Below, in pieces: positions 11,336 through 23,555 of a stretch of 64,000 bases of DNA (positions are counted from its first letter, which is position 1; each line of letters starts with the position of its first letter). Below the pieces are notes generated by a model. That model did not search any database, was not told the DNA's origin, and saw only the letters and a list, made by a program, of their open reading frames with translations. Origin of the DNA: Timema cristinae (taxonomy: Eukaryota; Arthropoda; Insecta; Phasmatodea; Timematidae); the NCBI GenBank assembly GCA_039000515.1, contig JBCFYV010000012.1:14065790-14129789 (forward strand), written 5' to 3'. The position numbers were made by a program, and so were the translations under genes.

Positions 11336-13921
11336 TGTGTGGTACTTTATTTATACTATTATGTTTATAGCCCAGATTATTAACTAAAAATTATAGGAAG
11401 TAATGAGGGTAAAAAAAAATTTAGATGAAGATCACCTTAATTTATGTAGCGAGGGGATGGGAAAAACACAGGGACAAATCACATGGGCAAGAATATCCCC
11501 CCAACTTCCTCCAAGTAAATTAGGTCAAAATTTGATACTTTTACCTCACAAGTCTCACGTATACCGCGTATGAATTCTTTTATCTTATCCACAACCAATG
11601 AGCAGGCATTCTTTCATTCAAGAAGAAAAATATTTAGTTATTTTCCTCGAGCTATTAGTTTATAAAAACAAAGATGTAGTTCCTCTTCTCTTCTTTAGAA
11701 AAATGATAATAAATGTTTTTGTGTAAATTTTCACTTTCTATTATGGTAAACAAATTTAAATATTGAATATATGTTTGAAACGCAAAAGTTTAATAATGAA
11801 CTAACTATTTACTCGAGTGAAAATGGTCCATGGAGTGCACAGATACATTCTTGAAGGTAAGGTAAAAAATGGGTCTTTCTCTTTAAGCTTTATGGAGTTT
11901 ACAGTATATTTAGTAATATTGAGTAGATTTTCTATATTTTTTTAAGTTTTGACAAAACATATGATAATGTTTAGATATTTTCTGAAAACTGACCATCATC
12001 AGACAACATTATCAAAAGAAAATATAAATAGTAAACTTGATGAAAGGAAATTGACTGTTCAAGTATCATTTTTGTCCATAAAAGTTGATATAATTTGGTA
12101 GAGAGAAGAAATATTTAGCCTCTTTATAATCCCCGGTGACTCGTTCGAGTACGGTAAAGACCTAAATTTGATCGTAGAAATGTGTACACTTTTAGCTCAC
12201 AAAGAATCCCGAAGGAGGGCCTAACTGCTACTCTACCTGATTTACCCTCTCTTCTCCAAAGTCCTGTCGTTTCTCGTCACGTGTGTGTACATTAGCTGGT
12301 GGGGTAAGCTTTTGTTTGTACAGACATAAGACGAGAGAAGAGGCGTTGGTGTTAAATCAATTATTTCACCAATGTGTTGAACATTCTTGTGGTAGACAAT
12401 AGAAGCCTCTCTGCAGGCGAAAGATGACAGTGAGCCCGTGAAGGAGAATAAAGAGATATAGAGAGGTGAGGGTGTTGAAGATAATGATACTCCTTTATTA
12501 TTTTGTTAACACCTCATCTTCAGGGTTAATTAGTATACCTAGATGTAGGGTTCGTTCGAGTTGATAAGGATTTTTGGTTAGGATGGTAGCTGACACAGTC
12601 AAGATGCAACTTATAGGAGGTCGATAGAACAACCCTTGGGTTCGGCTAAGCACTTAACACCTTGACTTTTGTTACTAAACTTCAAATCACGATGGCAATA
12701 GGATCCCGATCCAGGGCCGTGTAAATGGTTTTTGAAATTATGATTATTTTAATTGTTTCACTATCCTTTTAACTGTACATTGATTCATTTGTGATGTGTT
12801 ATTTTTAAAAAACTCATTTCCTTTATCATTTTTACTTGAGTTAATATAAGTTGTTTAAGGTACGTATTCACAAATAGACACACATATAAATAAAAACACA
12901 TTCGTTAAGTTATTTATTTGTTAACATTATTCAAAAGCTTTTACATGGCAGTGACTATAATTTGGTATTCTAGATATATGTCTTATTTACATATATGTAT
13001 AAATACATACATATATGCATACATAATACATAAAGGAACTGCGGATATTATAGAATACCATTTACTTTTTCATTAATAACAATGCGTATATTCACATTTT
13101 TTCATCAAGTTCCATTCTAAACCATAATTAATATGTTTTTAACTATTTTGAGTGTTTAAAACAAAATTATAGCTTTTTATGTCCTGTAGGAGCACTTAGT
13201 GAGAGTTGGGGAACAAATGAGGGCAATATGGAATTCTACCCATTTTATATAAAAAAATAATTACATTTATTAAAAATAACAGATGATTAATATAAAGTGT
13301 AAAAACAACATTCAAATATTATGTGTAAAACAATACAGTAGTAAAAACCAATCATTGTAATTATACATTATAATAAAAACTAATTAATAATGCTTTATTA
13401 AAATATATTATATTAAACTGTTGTGTCAGTTTAAATTGTTCTCTTAATATACCTCTTAGGAGTTAGAACAAATGTTTAAGCTTACGTTGACAAAATAAAT
13501 CACTTGCCAATTACTTGAAAAATGAGCGGTCATTATGGACTAATATTGTTCCTTATTGCCCAACTCACCATTTTGGAAAACCATATTGTTTGTTAGGTTA
13601 TAATTACTGTAAAATATTGTTTTAACGCAAATATAAGCATTAATGAGTTTTAACCTATTGATTAATTTGATTAGAATTAATAAAAACAGCAAGGTTAAGG
13701 ATATATAGGATGAGAAACACTAGCCTGCAAAAGTTTTTCTGACAGCCAAAACAAACAATCGTCTTTCACAAAACAATCAGTTGATCTGTCGAAGTCACTA
13801 ACTCTTCGAAATTGTTTTCTGTAATAGTTGTAATCATTAACGATAGATTATGCCACTTAACATATGAGACACACTGGTATTCCTTGTTGCCCAACAATTA
13901 CATAACACCCGCATCTCCTCT
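11336..13921. other. unassigned; GC-richer patch at 12.1-12.7 kb
   Basis: Most is AT-rich with nothing recognised. The stretch 12,120-12,720 is noticeably less AT-rich and may be an old transposon or exon-like remnant, but all frames are interrupted by stops and I recognise no protein motif. Confidence 0.35.
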
Positions 13922-13963
13922 ACATATATATATGCATGTATACATACATACATACATACATAT

Positions 13964-13994
<31 letters not shown>

Positions 13995-14011
13995 CATACA
14001 TACACACACAC

Positions 14012-14044
<33 letters not shown>

Positions 14045-14182
14045 CATACATACACACACACACATACATACATACATACATACATACATACATACATACA
14101 TACATACATACATTAATACATACATACATACATATATACATACATACACACACACACATACATACATACATACATACATACA

Positions 14183-14216
<34 letters not shown>

Positions 14217-14348
14217 CATACATACACATACATACATACATACATACATACATACATACATACATACATAAATACATACATGCATACAGACATATATACA
14301 TACATACACACACACATACATACATACATACATACATACATACATACA

Positions 14349-14382
<34 letters not shown>

Positions 14383-14416
14383 CATACATGCACACACACA
14401 CACACACATAGATACA

Positions 14417-14450
<34 letters not shown>

Positions 14451-14546
14451 CATACATACACACACACATACATACATACATACATACATACATACATACA
14501 TACATACATACATACATACATACATACACCCACACACATACATACA

Positions 14547-14580
<34 letters not shown>

Positions 14581-14690
14581 CATACACACACACAACATAC
14601 ATACATACATACATACATACATACATACATACATACATACATACATACATACATACATACATACATACATACATACATAAATACATACAA

Positions 14691-14724
<34 letters not shown>

Positions 14725-14906
14725 CATACATACATACACATACATACATACATACATACATACATACTACATACATACATACATACATACATACATACAT
14801 ACATACATACATACATACATACATACATACATACATACATACATACATACATACATACATACATACATACATACATACATACATACATACATACATACAT
14901 ACATAC
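13922..14906. repeat. ~985-bp (CATA)n tetranucleotide array
   Basis: Almost pure CATA/TACA repeats with short interruptions by (CA)n and TATATA. Because the unit is 4 bases and 3-frame open, it creates long artefactual frames on both strands (YIHT- and MYVC-type repeats); none is a gene. The right end abuts, without a gap, the 3' end of a LINE fragment on the minus strand, so the array is best read as an expanded (TATG)n tail of that LINE. Confidence 0.95.
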
Positions 14907-15062
14907 TCATATATAAGCACACCTTTCCCTTACGAGGTAGGCAAGGAACTGTGCATATAGCTCCAAAACAATTCCGCAATTAATCCATCCTCAATAACAT
15001 TCTTCACACGTCTCTCTCTGCATATTCCCTTCGTTTGAACAACATTTATACACCAACTCCTA
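14907..15062 (-). mobile_element. 5'-truncated LINE 3' end
   Basis: Read on the minus strand, the segment matches the 3' end of the LINE relic at 22,240-22,390 (shared: ATGTTGTT, GAAGGGA, ATATGC/GTATGC, GAGGATGG, CTTGCCT) including the short palindrome near the end (CCTNCC...AAGG). The copy is severely 5' truncated and ends in the tetranucleotide array, as LINE insertions do with their simple tails. Confidence 0.65.
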
Positions 15063-15374
15063 ATATATTTATATATTAATAATTATAAGGTTAATCTTAA
15101 AAGCTACCAAAACCTCCTAATTATATTTATTTATGGCTTGCTGTATAATTTACCTTTTTATTATTTATTAAACTGTCTAAAAATGAAAATACTATAAATT
15201 GTTTTACTTTTTTACTATCATTGTGTTATGTGATTTTCCAGTTTTCAAATAACCTGTTTCCTATAAAAATCATAATTTATATATTATCTAGTCCCTCAGA
15301 AAAGTATTAAACACTATAAACTCTGAAATGAACTTAAAACATCAAGTTCAACAATAATGTATGTAAAATTCACA
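15063..15374. other. AT-rich DNA, nothing recognised
   Basis: No coding or repeat signal recognised. Confidence 0.4.
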
Positions 15375-16255
15375 ACAACTTCCGTTATTGGCTAATGCAA
15401 TTGAGTGGTGAAAAACTGAAATCTACGGCTTAATATTTTATTAAATATATTTGAAAGGCTAAAAGAAAATGTATTCACATACAACTTGCTAGTTTAAGAA
15501 ACACTTGCAAATAGGCTGAGCCAAACTGCCATTTCAAATGGCCATTTTCTGAATTGACGAATTTGCACCAATAAATGAGGGGGTATTAAATAGGTGTTTT
15601 AGAAGGAGAGATCTATCTTTACACTAGTGTTAACTAATCGTAGTGTGAGGATGAGAAGGAAAAATGCAAAGGTCAATTAGAGTTTTTAAACAGTTTATGG
15701 CCTCAGGAATACCACCATACAATTTAAATAAAAATAAGCAATAAATCATTTTTCCTCAGGTATTTAGATACTAAAAAGGGTCTAGTTAATAGGAATGCCT
15801 AGCAGCGACAAAGTTGGATAAAATACTACAAACTCCATTTAACAATGTTAACAGTTTTCTATCAAGGGTATGCATGATTTTACTTAAATCGTTTTATTAC
15901 CTGTAGAACATGGATGCCCTATATTTTGAGATGGGGGAGCTCCCAGTTGAACTGGTGTTCTCTATTACTACTAGCTAGTTACGTGGTCAAACCTTGGATA
16001 TGGTTGATGTCTATCTGCCTAAGCCAACTTTCACCACGTGGCCTTTATAATTTATTTAATGAAAAGAGATAAAATAAATTTCACCCTCACTTGCCCATTC
16101 TTACGAAACAAATATACTTTTTTTTACAAATAAATCTTAACCATCAATGCGCTTGTAAAGTGAAGGCTTGTTTCTTATACAAGCCAATTATATAACCACC
16201 CCATTGTAGACAGTCCAAAGAACTGGTTTAAATAAGAAAAGAGATGTAGTGTATG
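15375..16255 (+). repeat. unidentified ~850-bp repeat, copy A
   Basis: This stretch shares a colinear series of blocks with 22,722-23,555, for example TAATGCAATTGAGTG, TTTTAGAAGGAGAG, TTTAAACAGTTT, GCCTAGCAG-GACAAA-TTGGATAAAA and TATGGTTGAT--ATCTGC-TAAGC. The order and spacing are similar and both are in the same orientation, so they are diverged copies of one sequence. No open frame is conserved, and I found no TIR, tail or target duplication. It may be a non-autonomous element, an old segmental duplication or a decayed gene. Confidence 0.65.
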
Positions 16256-16778
16256 TTTGACTGTCTGTAGTATTTCTAAAACTTGTCAATAAGATACAAA
16301 GCTGAAACTTTACACATTGATTACTTAATTTTGTTAGTTAACCCCAAATATATTAAAAAGGTTTTTAATGGAGGGGATTCAGCGCACTGTGATCACGTAG
16401 TTAGAGCTATAGATATAATTTTGGCCCATAGAGTACGCAATTTTTATGAGAACATTCCTCAACTCTAAAATCATAAATCCCAGAGCCATGGACACAATTG
16501 TGAAAAGTCTGGATAGAGAATGAAATAACGGGAAATAAACTCCACGTGAAATCCAAAATTACACTTGTTGAAAACAGGCTTAACTTACTAATATTTAAAA
16601 AAAACAGGTTGGTTATCAAATTGCATACAATTAGCTTTAATAGCATCCAATAATGCGCACAAAATATTAATAAAAGGATACATCTATTACTATCTGGGAA
16701 CAGAGATGAGCTAGTACAAACACAATAATTTATTTTGACCCTCTTTAGTGGTCTAATGATCTTCATCATCACTCTCTC
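16256..16778. other. AT-rich DNA, nothing recognised
   Basis: Open frames at 16,283-16,468 (+) and 16,772-16,407 (-) carry no motif I recognise; the latter is hydrophobic and Ile/Leu/Phe-rich, as expected for AT-rich random sequence. Confidence 0.4.
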
Positions 16779-16975
16779 AGTATACTGGATGGCCGATGAT
16801 CTGGAGATTGGATTCGAATCCCAGCAGGGTGTACATAAAGCTGTTTTTCCTCAAAGGATTTCTACTATATCTACACGCCAATTATTATCTTATGCTTCCT
16901 CTAAATTCAACCCATTAGCTTAATCAATACATATTTGTAAAATTCATAAGGATAGTAAGACGCAGAGACAAAAGA
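16779..16975 (+). repeat. SINE family 2, diverged copy
   Basis: Head with box B GGATTCGAATCCC, body phrases (TTTTCC, GATTTCTAC, TTCCTCTAAATTCAACCCATTAGC shortened here) in the order seen at 46.2 kb, and the 3' module remnant (ATAAGGATAGTAAGACG) at about 16,943-16,965. It is more diverged than the copies at 46 and 49 kb. Confidence 0.6.
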
Positions 16976-18239
16976 AGAACCACAAAATATAGTTTAAGGC
17001 CCTTCCCTCATGGTCCACCACGGGGAAGCCAAGTTTATAGTCAACGATCTGCATTATTGACCCCCATGGGGCCATTTCTCCCTTTTATAAAATTTACCAA
17101 CCCTGGTATTGAAGTTGCAGCCACCCGTCACCCTTGAGAGCTGAGTGGTCATCCCACCCCTTCACCATATTTCTCTCCCTACCTCTCCCTATAAGGTTTT
17201 TTTCCCTCCGGTCATCTATATTTGGTTTTTGATTGGTGATATTCGTCACCTCCCTCTCGGTTGCGTTGCGAAACGTTTTTATTTTAATATTACCACTGTT
17301 TTGTGCACGCCCATTTTGACCTCAAACCTGTTCACGTTTGAAGTCCATTCCAATTCATTGACTTTTACGTTTGCTTTCCAGGTCAATTATTTTGCTGGTG
17401 AGTTTATGTGACAGTAATTATTTCGTTGTGTGTATTGTAACTACTGTTCAAACGCTCGGGAAGTACAATATCTAAAAAGTGACCCCTGTGTGCATCAGTC
17501 AAATTATTATTAGTATTATTATTATTATTATGTTTGTAATTTTATAAGAACAAAAGAAAATTGAACTTATGGATAACATTCAACAGGGATTACGAATCAA
17601 ATAAATTTATATTATACATCTTATCAAAGTGAAACTATGCAAATTATCAAATATTGTTTGTGATACTTCAATTAAAAAACATAATTTTGAGTCTATTTAA
17701 AGTTTTGTGATGGTTGTGAATATATTTTTTTCTATTTAATTTTTATTTATTTGGTTTTGAAATATTACAATTTAACAAGAAATTTATGTATTATGAAATA
17801 TAATTCCTTGTAAATTCTATGCATTGATTATTTTGTAAGACCATTTAATGGTCATAATTAAAAAATGTGAAAAGCTTGAAAAAATCTTAACCTTTGTTTT
17901 AGGCCTATTAACTAACTTTTCCAAATCGTCACTAAAATATATCTTAAAAATTTGCACCACTACATAAAAATCAATCGCAGAAAGCGATAACCAAAAGTTT
18001 CACGGATTAGAAGCCCTTGGGCACGCATTACTTTTGAAAATATATTAAAATTATATTTTATGTATTCTTCTGTGGTATCTCTGTTTGGGGTTTTCAGAAC
18101 GTTTCCTGGTAGTTTGTGTTAAGTTTAGTTTCAGTTTTTGAAATTTTTAACATAATGTTTATTTCACATTTTTTAGAAGGTCATTTTGCAATATATTTTC
18201 AAAAACATGCTTAAATAAATCAATGAGCTAAGTAACTTA
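16976..18239. other. unassigned; C/T-rich patch at 17.0-17.4 kb
   Basis: 17,000-17,410 is less AT-rich and holds an open frame (17,145-17,411, 88 aa) without recognisable domains; I think it is a retroelement UTR or chance. 17,505-17,530 is a short (TTA)n run. The remainder is AT-rich and featureless. Confidence 0.35.
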
Positions 18240-18440
18240 GAGCATTTTTGTTGTCGAGTGTCAAGGCATCTATTTCACAATGGACTATGGATGAAGAGAT
18301 TGGTGTACGAATCTCGTTCCGGTGTGCTGAGGGTGATTATTCATAAATGGATTTCTACTCTCCCTCCACGTAAGTGCGGGTACACTTCGGGGAGGTGTAC
18401 CCTCACTCACGTGGAGGGAGAGGGAGAGGGTCCATTCATA
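18240..18440. repeat. SINE family 2 head fused to inverted core (hairpin)
   Basis: The plus strand has a SINE-2-like head (box B about 18,308-18,322) and core (CTCTCCCTCCACGTAAGTGC). At 18,386-18,394 (TTCGGGGAG) the sequence turns and repeats the core as its reverse complement. Arms 18,346-18,385 and 18,395-18,436 pair over about 40 bp with few mismatches. The shared 3' module is absent. The arrangement fits a template switch or an inverted duplication of the SINE core. Confidence 0.75.
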
Positions 18441-19033
18441 TTCGTAATCAGTCATGTGTTTGTAACCAAAATGGATAAAAATACAAAAAAGAATTTCTTT
18501 ATAATTTGCATTTTATTTATTTTTAGTATTCCATTTCAACATTTAACTGATTTACTTACTATCTAATTAATCAATTAAATAGTAAAAACTTATTTGGTGC
18601 ATTTAATCCTCAACGTATGGATACATTGTGTCAACGCCAAAGGGAGCCTACACAACTTTACTCTCTTAGAGTAAAATCAAAACAAATAAAACGACCGATG
18701 GGCCACGTAATGTGAATAAGTCATAGCATAAACCACCTAACGAATTTTCACACAGTTGAAATTTTGTTAAAGGAATTCTTAAGAAAAAGTAATACCCATT
18801 TGTAACCAGCAAAATTGGGAAGTTTACTATGTTCATTTCATATAGTATCACATTTTGTTATTGATGGTAGCAAATGGCTTCCCTCCATTTGGATGCACTT
18901 CTCTCAGTGTCGCGAGAAGTCGTTTATGACCTTACGTAACATACATTTTTTTGGAAATCCCTGTTATTTTTTTCTTTTATTCGCCCAACCAGTTATTTAG
19001 TGTTTCGAGACCAAAAGTCGTACACATAAGATT
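18441..19033. other. AT-rich DNA, nothing recognised
   Basis: Only short motif-free open frames. Confidence 0.4.
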
Positions 19034-19040
19034 ATATGTA

Positions 19041-19405
19041 CTCCTGGAGACCTGGTGGTCTAAGGGTAAGGAATCAGACTTCTGTGCTGGGGGTCCTGGG
19101 TTCAATCCTTGGGCCCAGCACATATTTATCTGACTGCTTAACCCTTCCTTCACCTCTGACAAGACGTGTATTAATCACAACTTGTGAATGTGGGGAATGC
19201 CAGGTCTCCACCGTGGTTCGGATTCCACGTTAAATTGTAGGTCCTCCATATCGTCTCACAATCACCCTACCATTACACATTAGCGTAAGTGCGTATAGCC
19301 CGAACGGGTAGTAAGACGCGGTGATAATATGATGATAATAATAATAATAATATAATAATAATAATAATAATAATAGTAATAATAATAATAATAGTAATAA
19401 TAATA

Positions 19406-19437
<32 letters not shown>

Positions 19438-19459
19438 TAATAATATAATAATAATAATA
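19041..19459 (+). repeat. SINE family 1, full length, long (ATA)n tail
   Basis: Same structure as the copy at 8,067: tRNA-like head (TGGTGGTCTAAGGGTAAGG; box B GGGTTCAATCC), unique body, shared 3' module (AGCCCGAACGGGTAGTAAGA) near 19,297-19,320, then roughly 130 bases of (ATA/ATAATA)n. Short direct repeats ATATGTA flank it (19,034-19,040 and 19,460-19,466). Compared with the 8-kb copy it has a small insertion near 19,168-19,180. The poly-Tyr open frame on the minus strand comes from the tail. Confidence 0.85.
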
Positions 19460-19466
19460 ATATGTA

Positions 19467-21645
19467 ATTCTAGAGGAAAACATCAGGTTCCAATAAGTCT
19501 GCGGGGAGAGATTGTCTTGATAAATCTTCAGGCTTGGAAATAAGTTGGCCTGTACACAAATTAAAAAATTTAGATGGCAGTGATAACGAGTGCTATTTCT
19601 GGTATGTGAGCCATGGTTCTGCCAACCCTAATGTATGGGCTAGGAATGAGAAAGGCTGCTAGGAAAAAATTCACCCACAATAACATGAAATATGAGGGGA
19701 AAATTTGAGTGATAAATTACCCCTAAATGCACCCTGCTGAGATTAAATTCTACTTCCTTGCCCATGGCAATACAATCCATTGCAAGCTTAACCCTTATAT
19801 CAAGTTTAGGCAACTGGTCGATCAAGACAAACAGATAAATCTCGTGGAAACTTTCACTCTATCTCTAAATAAATACCACATAGTGATTAAAAATCTATAT
19901 TTTAGAATTTTATACTCGCAAATAAATAAAGTACTTTCGAGTACTTGAGAGTGACCAAAGATACCCTTGTTGGTCAAAATTGGTAATGATAAAAGAGATA
20001 TTAATAGTTTAATATGAAAATGTACATTTTATCTATTATATTCTTTTTCTATATAGCTGGGGACATAAAAATTGAGAAAAAATTGAATTTAAAGATAAGA
20101 GGCAAACACTCTAGGAAGAACAGCTTAACAAATAAAAACTGGTTTCGTAGTCAACGTTGATAACATTTTACTTTAGGCTTATAGTTATAATCATTTTCTA
20201 AAATTGATACTTATAGAAAAAGGGTAGAATGGAGAAACCATGGAGGATCGTAGGACCTTTGAAAAGCTTATAAGTGGATTAGGACTCAAGAATTTTGATA
20301 GCTCCCTTAAACATGTGATTTTTTTTTTAAATCTTATATCATATATTAAAGTAAGGGTTGGATTTTTTTTAAAGTTCTTTTTCTAAAAACATATACACAT
20401 ATTCACAATGTGTATAGGCGGTACAGAAGCTAAGAGGGTTCAAGTGTTGAACTCTCTCTGAATGGACTGTACACTTTACTGAACACGTGATGCCTGTACC
20501 TTATTGTGTTTGCCCGGCGGTGACTTAGCCCGTGATGGTCTGCCCACAGAAGGCTTTGTGTATTCTGCGTGGTTGTTTGATTACTGGTCGTCCTGATAAT
20601 ATACCTTACAGGCTTATGGTAATATATATTGTAGGGAGAAACTTCAAACCCTTTCATTATAATAAAATTATACAAGTTGACATGGGAAAATTCTAAGTTT
20701 AAGGCATTTGAAAAACCATTACCCTCCCTTCAATCATCTCCATTACCAGCCAGTTTAAGCTCTGAACGTTTAGTTCATTCTTTTTCCCCATCAATTAACT
20801 TCTCATCGGGGCTATCCGTAATTAATTACCTTTATTTGATGATTATTCAAAGGTAAGTTTGGGAATAAATTGATTCATGTTTATGTTACCAGAGAGTTAA
20901 GAAATACCTTTATTAATACACATACTTTTCTCACTTGGAAGGAATTCAAACCCTGATCTTCTAGTCACCGAAAAACTAGGCGAAAGGAACTAACTTTGAG
21001 TCCCCTTGACTACCAATTTTGATAATTTTATTTAAAACAAACTTATGACTACAATTAATATGAAATAACAATTGCCTATTAATAAGCTCATTTGCTTTTT
21101 ATTTACTTTGTAGCACTACGCATCTTAAGTCAATTGTCAGAACTATTTGCATCTTGCATTAAGTGCACGCAATGTAGTTGGTGGATTTTAAATTAATTCA
21201 TGACAAATCTCAACAAAGCAGGATGGAGATTACAATAATGAGTAAGTTATGCCCATTCACCAATACACCAACCAAGCCTGTTAAAAACCATTTTTTCTAT
21301 ATAAATTAGTATAAGTCTAATGGTGTCTTTAGTTATGTATATTTGTATGTACTGTACATCTGTCCTGAGAGGTTTTTAGTAATTATTCTCAATTAGCTAT
21401 AAAGATAAAATTTTCTGAAATTATGGATACATATGTTGATAAACTACTCAAGATCTATGAAAAATTTCAAAACTTTCAAACTGAAAAAATAAATCATAAA
21501 ATAAATTGAATGGTGCACCACACAGACATTCTCTCACTTTTATTTTAACATATAAATTTACTAAGAACTTATGAGATTTGTGAAACGAAGAATGGATCCT
21601 CGTATAAATGGCTCCAAACTAAGGTGATAGTTTTTTATAAGGACA
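19467..21645. other. AT-rich DNA, no gene recognised
   Basis: 20,410-20,680 is less AT-rich and contains an 81-aa minus frame with no recognisable motif. 20,935-20,985 may hold a tRNA-like box B in reverse (GGAATTCAAACCC), too weak to call. Otherwise nothing. Confidence 0.35.
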
Positions 21646-21649
21646 CATC

Positions 21650-22390
21650 AGGAATTAATTTCCAACTTAAAATAAATGGAAAACTGTTGAACAAGTGAAT
21701 GATTGTGTTTATCTGGACAGTATGTTATGTAAAAATGGAAATATATAAGTGAAATAAACAGATAGATGAATTCATTTTGGAGATTGGCTGGAAGTTTGTA
21801 TACTGTTGCAAAGAATGAAGTAGAATCGAAAGAGACAAAGATGGCAGTATATAGTATGTTTAAACGCTAACAGTGTTTTATGAATGTGAAGTGTGAGTTT
21901 TTCAGGGGAACAATAAGAGAAAGATGAATTAAGTTGGAGTGAGATATCTAAGAAACGTATGTTGAAAAACTCATATTGAGAAAGTTAGTAATAAATGGTT
22001 GCTGAAGTAGTGTGGTTTTAAAGGGAATCTAATAGGTCAATGTGAAAGAAGTGTCTTACGCTGGTTTGGGCATGTTGATAGGATTAGTGTTGATCGAGTA
22101 GCCAAGCAAATATATTCAGAAAGAATTTGTGGACCAAAAGAAAGAGGTAGGCCACATTATACGTGGCTATATGTTGTAGACAAAATATGTGAAAAAAGAT
22201 AAATATTGAGATTTTTAAGAATAAAAGAGGCTGTGGCCTTGTGTATGGATGTTGTTGAAGCGAAGGGAGTATGCGAGAATGGGGAATTTGGGAAAAAGTT
22301 TGTGAGGATGGGTTAAGTACAAAATTGTTTTTTAAGCTCTGTGCACAATTTCTTGCCTTCCCCGTAAAGGAAGGGATTGATTAGATGTGC
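21650..22390 (+). pseudogene. LINE reverse transcriptase C-terminal relic and 3' UTR
   Basis: Around 21,690-21,720 the frame reads EQVNDCVYLDS, resembling the post-catalytic 'YLG' region of insect LINE RTs. At 22,047-22,200 an open stretch reads RSVLRWFGHVDRISVDRVAK and then, after a short gap, GPKERGRPHYTW, which is the well known C-terminal block of insect RTE/CR1-like endonuclease-RT proteins (RWFGHV...RGRP..W). Stops and frameshifts interrupt everything before it. After the coding part, GATGTTGTTGAAGCGAAGGG and CTTGCCTTCCCCGTAAAGGA mark a 3' UTR also present, truncated, at 15,062-14,907 on the minus strand. The catalytic core is not recognisable here. Confidence 0.75.
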
Positions 22391-22721
22391 ATTTATTTGA
22401 TGTTAAACGCAGAACAAAATGTTGTTTTTGGATGACATTGAATAATCAAACTGTTAATATGGTATGAATCAACCATGGTTTTAAGCCATGCAATAGATGT
22501 GATCAATCATTTAAATCAGACTAGGCTATAATGAATTAAACTTTCCCATTCTGAGAAAGTTTTATTGTTGGTACTTCGGGTATGACTTTAAGTGATACCA
22601 ATATTACAAACATGGTCATATAACTGCAGTCGTCTGAACAAATATCAATTACTCTCAGCTCTGGAAGGAGTTTTTAGTTATCTATTAAAACCTAATGAGC
22701 TGGAAATCGACAGTAGCCTTA
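22391..22721. other. AT-rich DNA, nothing recognised
   Basis: No signal beyond chance. Confidence 0.35.
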
Positions 22722-23555
22722 TTTAATGACTAATGCAATTGAGTGAAGAAAAACTAAACGAATACAGATTGAGACTTTATTAAAGATCGTTGACACACGG
22801 TTTGCTGGTTCGAAATAACATTTGTAAATATGTTGAGCCCAACTTAATTTTCAAATAATCTTTCTATGTCTACCAACTAAGTGAAGGAATATTTCATATT
22901 TTGTATTTTAGAAGGAGAGGTCAAATTTAGAAAATTCTGAATTCACCTTACTGTAAGGTTGAGTAGGTAAAGGCCACTTAACCTTAGTGTTTTAAACAGT
23001 TTTACTCTCTCATGAATACTAGCAAACAGGCTTAAAAATATAGGCACTATAACAATACTTCTTAAGTACTTTAATACTAAACCAGGTATATATAACGGAA
23101 AAGCCTAGCAGTGGCAAAATTTGATAAAACCTTATAATTCATGTGACAATTTTACGAGTTTGGTCTCAAAGGCATGTGTGTTTCATTCTGACCATCAATT
23201 TTTTTTTTTTGAACCCTGGCATCTCCTATAATTTCAAACAGAAGCAGTTCCCCATTTACTTGGTGTATTCTATGTTTCTATTACTTAGCTACAATGTCAA
23301 AGCTTAGCTATGGTTGATATACATCTGCGTAAGCTCATTTTCAGCCTTTGGTAGTTGTATATGGCATTTTTGTATGCAATTGTAGGAAATATTTAGTAAA
23401 ATTTAATCAATTCAGCTCATTCTGTCTTTAGCCACTTTTACAACAATAATATACCTTTTTACAAACATAACCTCCGATGTGCATACCAGTTGAAGCTTAC
23501 GTTTGTTAAGGTTAGTTAATATAATCATCAACCTGTTGTAGATAGGCCTAAAATC
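22722..23555 (+). repeat. unidentified ~850-bp repeat, copy B
   Basis: Diverged copy of 15,375-16,255 in the same orientation (see that entry for shared blocks). Differences include an oligo-T run near 23,201-23,212 and several small indels. It starts about 330 bases downstream of the LINE relic. Confidence 0.65.

Noticed and set aside
12120..12720. GC-richer patch as a host exon
   Set aside because: All frames have stops and no splice-flanked open segment shows a recognisable protein.
13812..14979. Long open frames on both strands (199 aa plus; 340, 326 and 214 aa minus)
   Set aside because: They are translations of the (CATA)n array (YIHT and MYVC repeats) and are open only because the repeat contains no stop in those frames.
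17145..17411. 88-aa hydrophobic frame as a small membrane protein
   Set aside because: Composition follows the T-rich local sequence, the start is arbitrary and no homologous motif is visible.
22047..22200. Host gene encoding RWFGHV...RGRP protein
   Set aside because: This is the diagnostic C-terminal block of insect LINE reverse transcriptases and is surrounded by frameshifts, so it is a retroelement relic.
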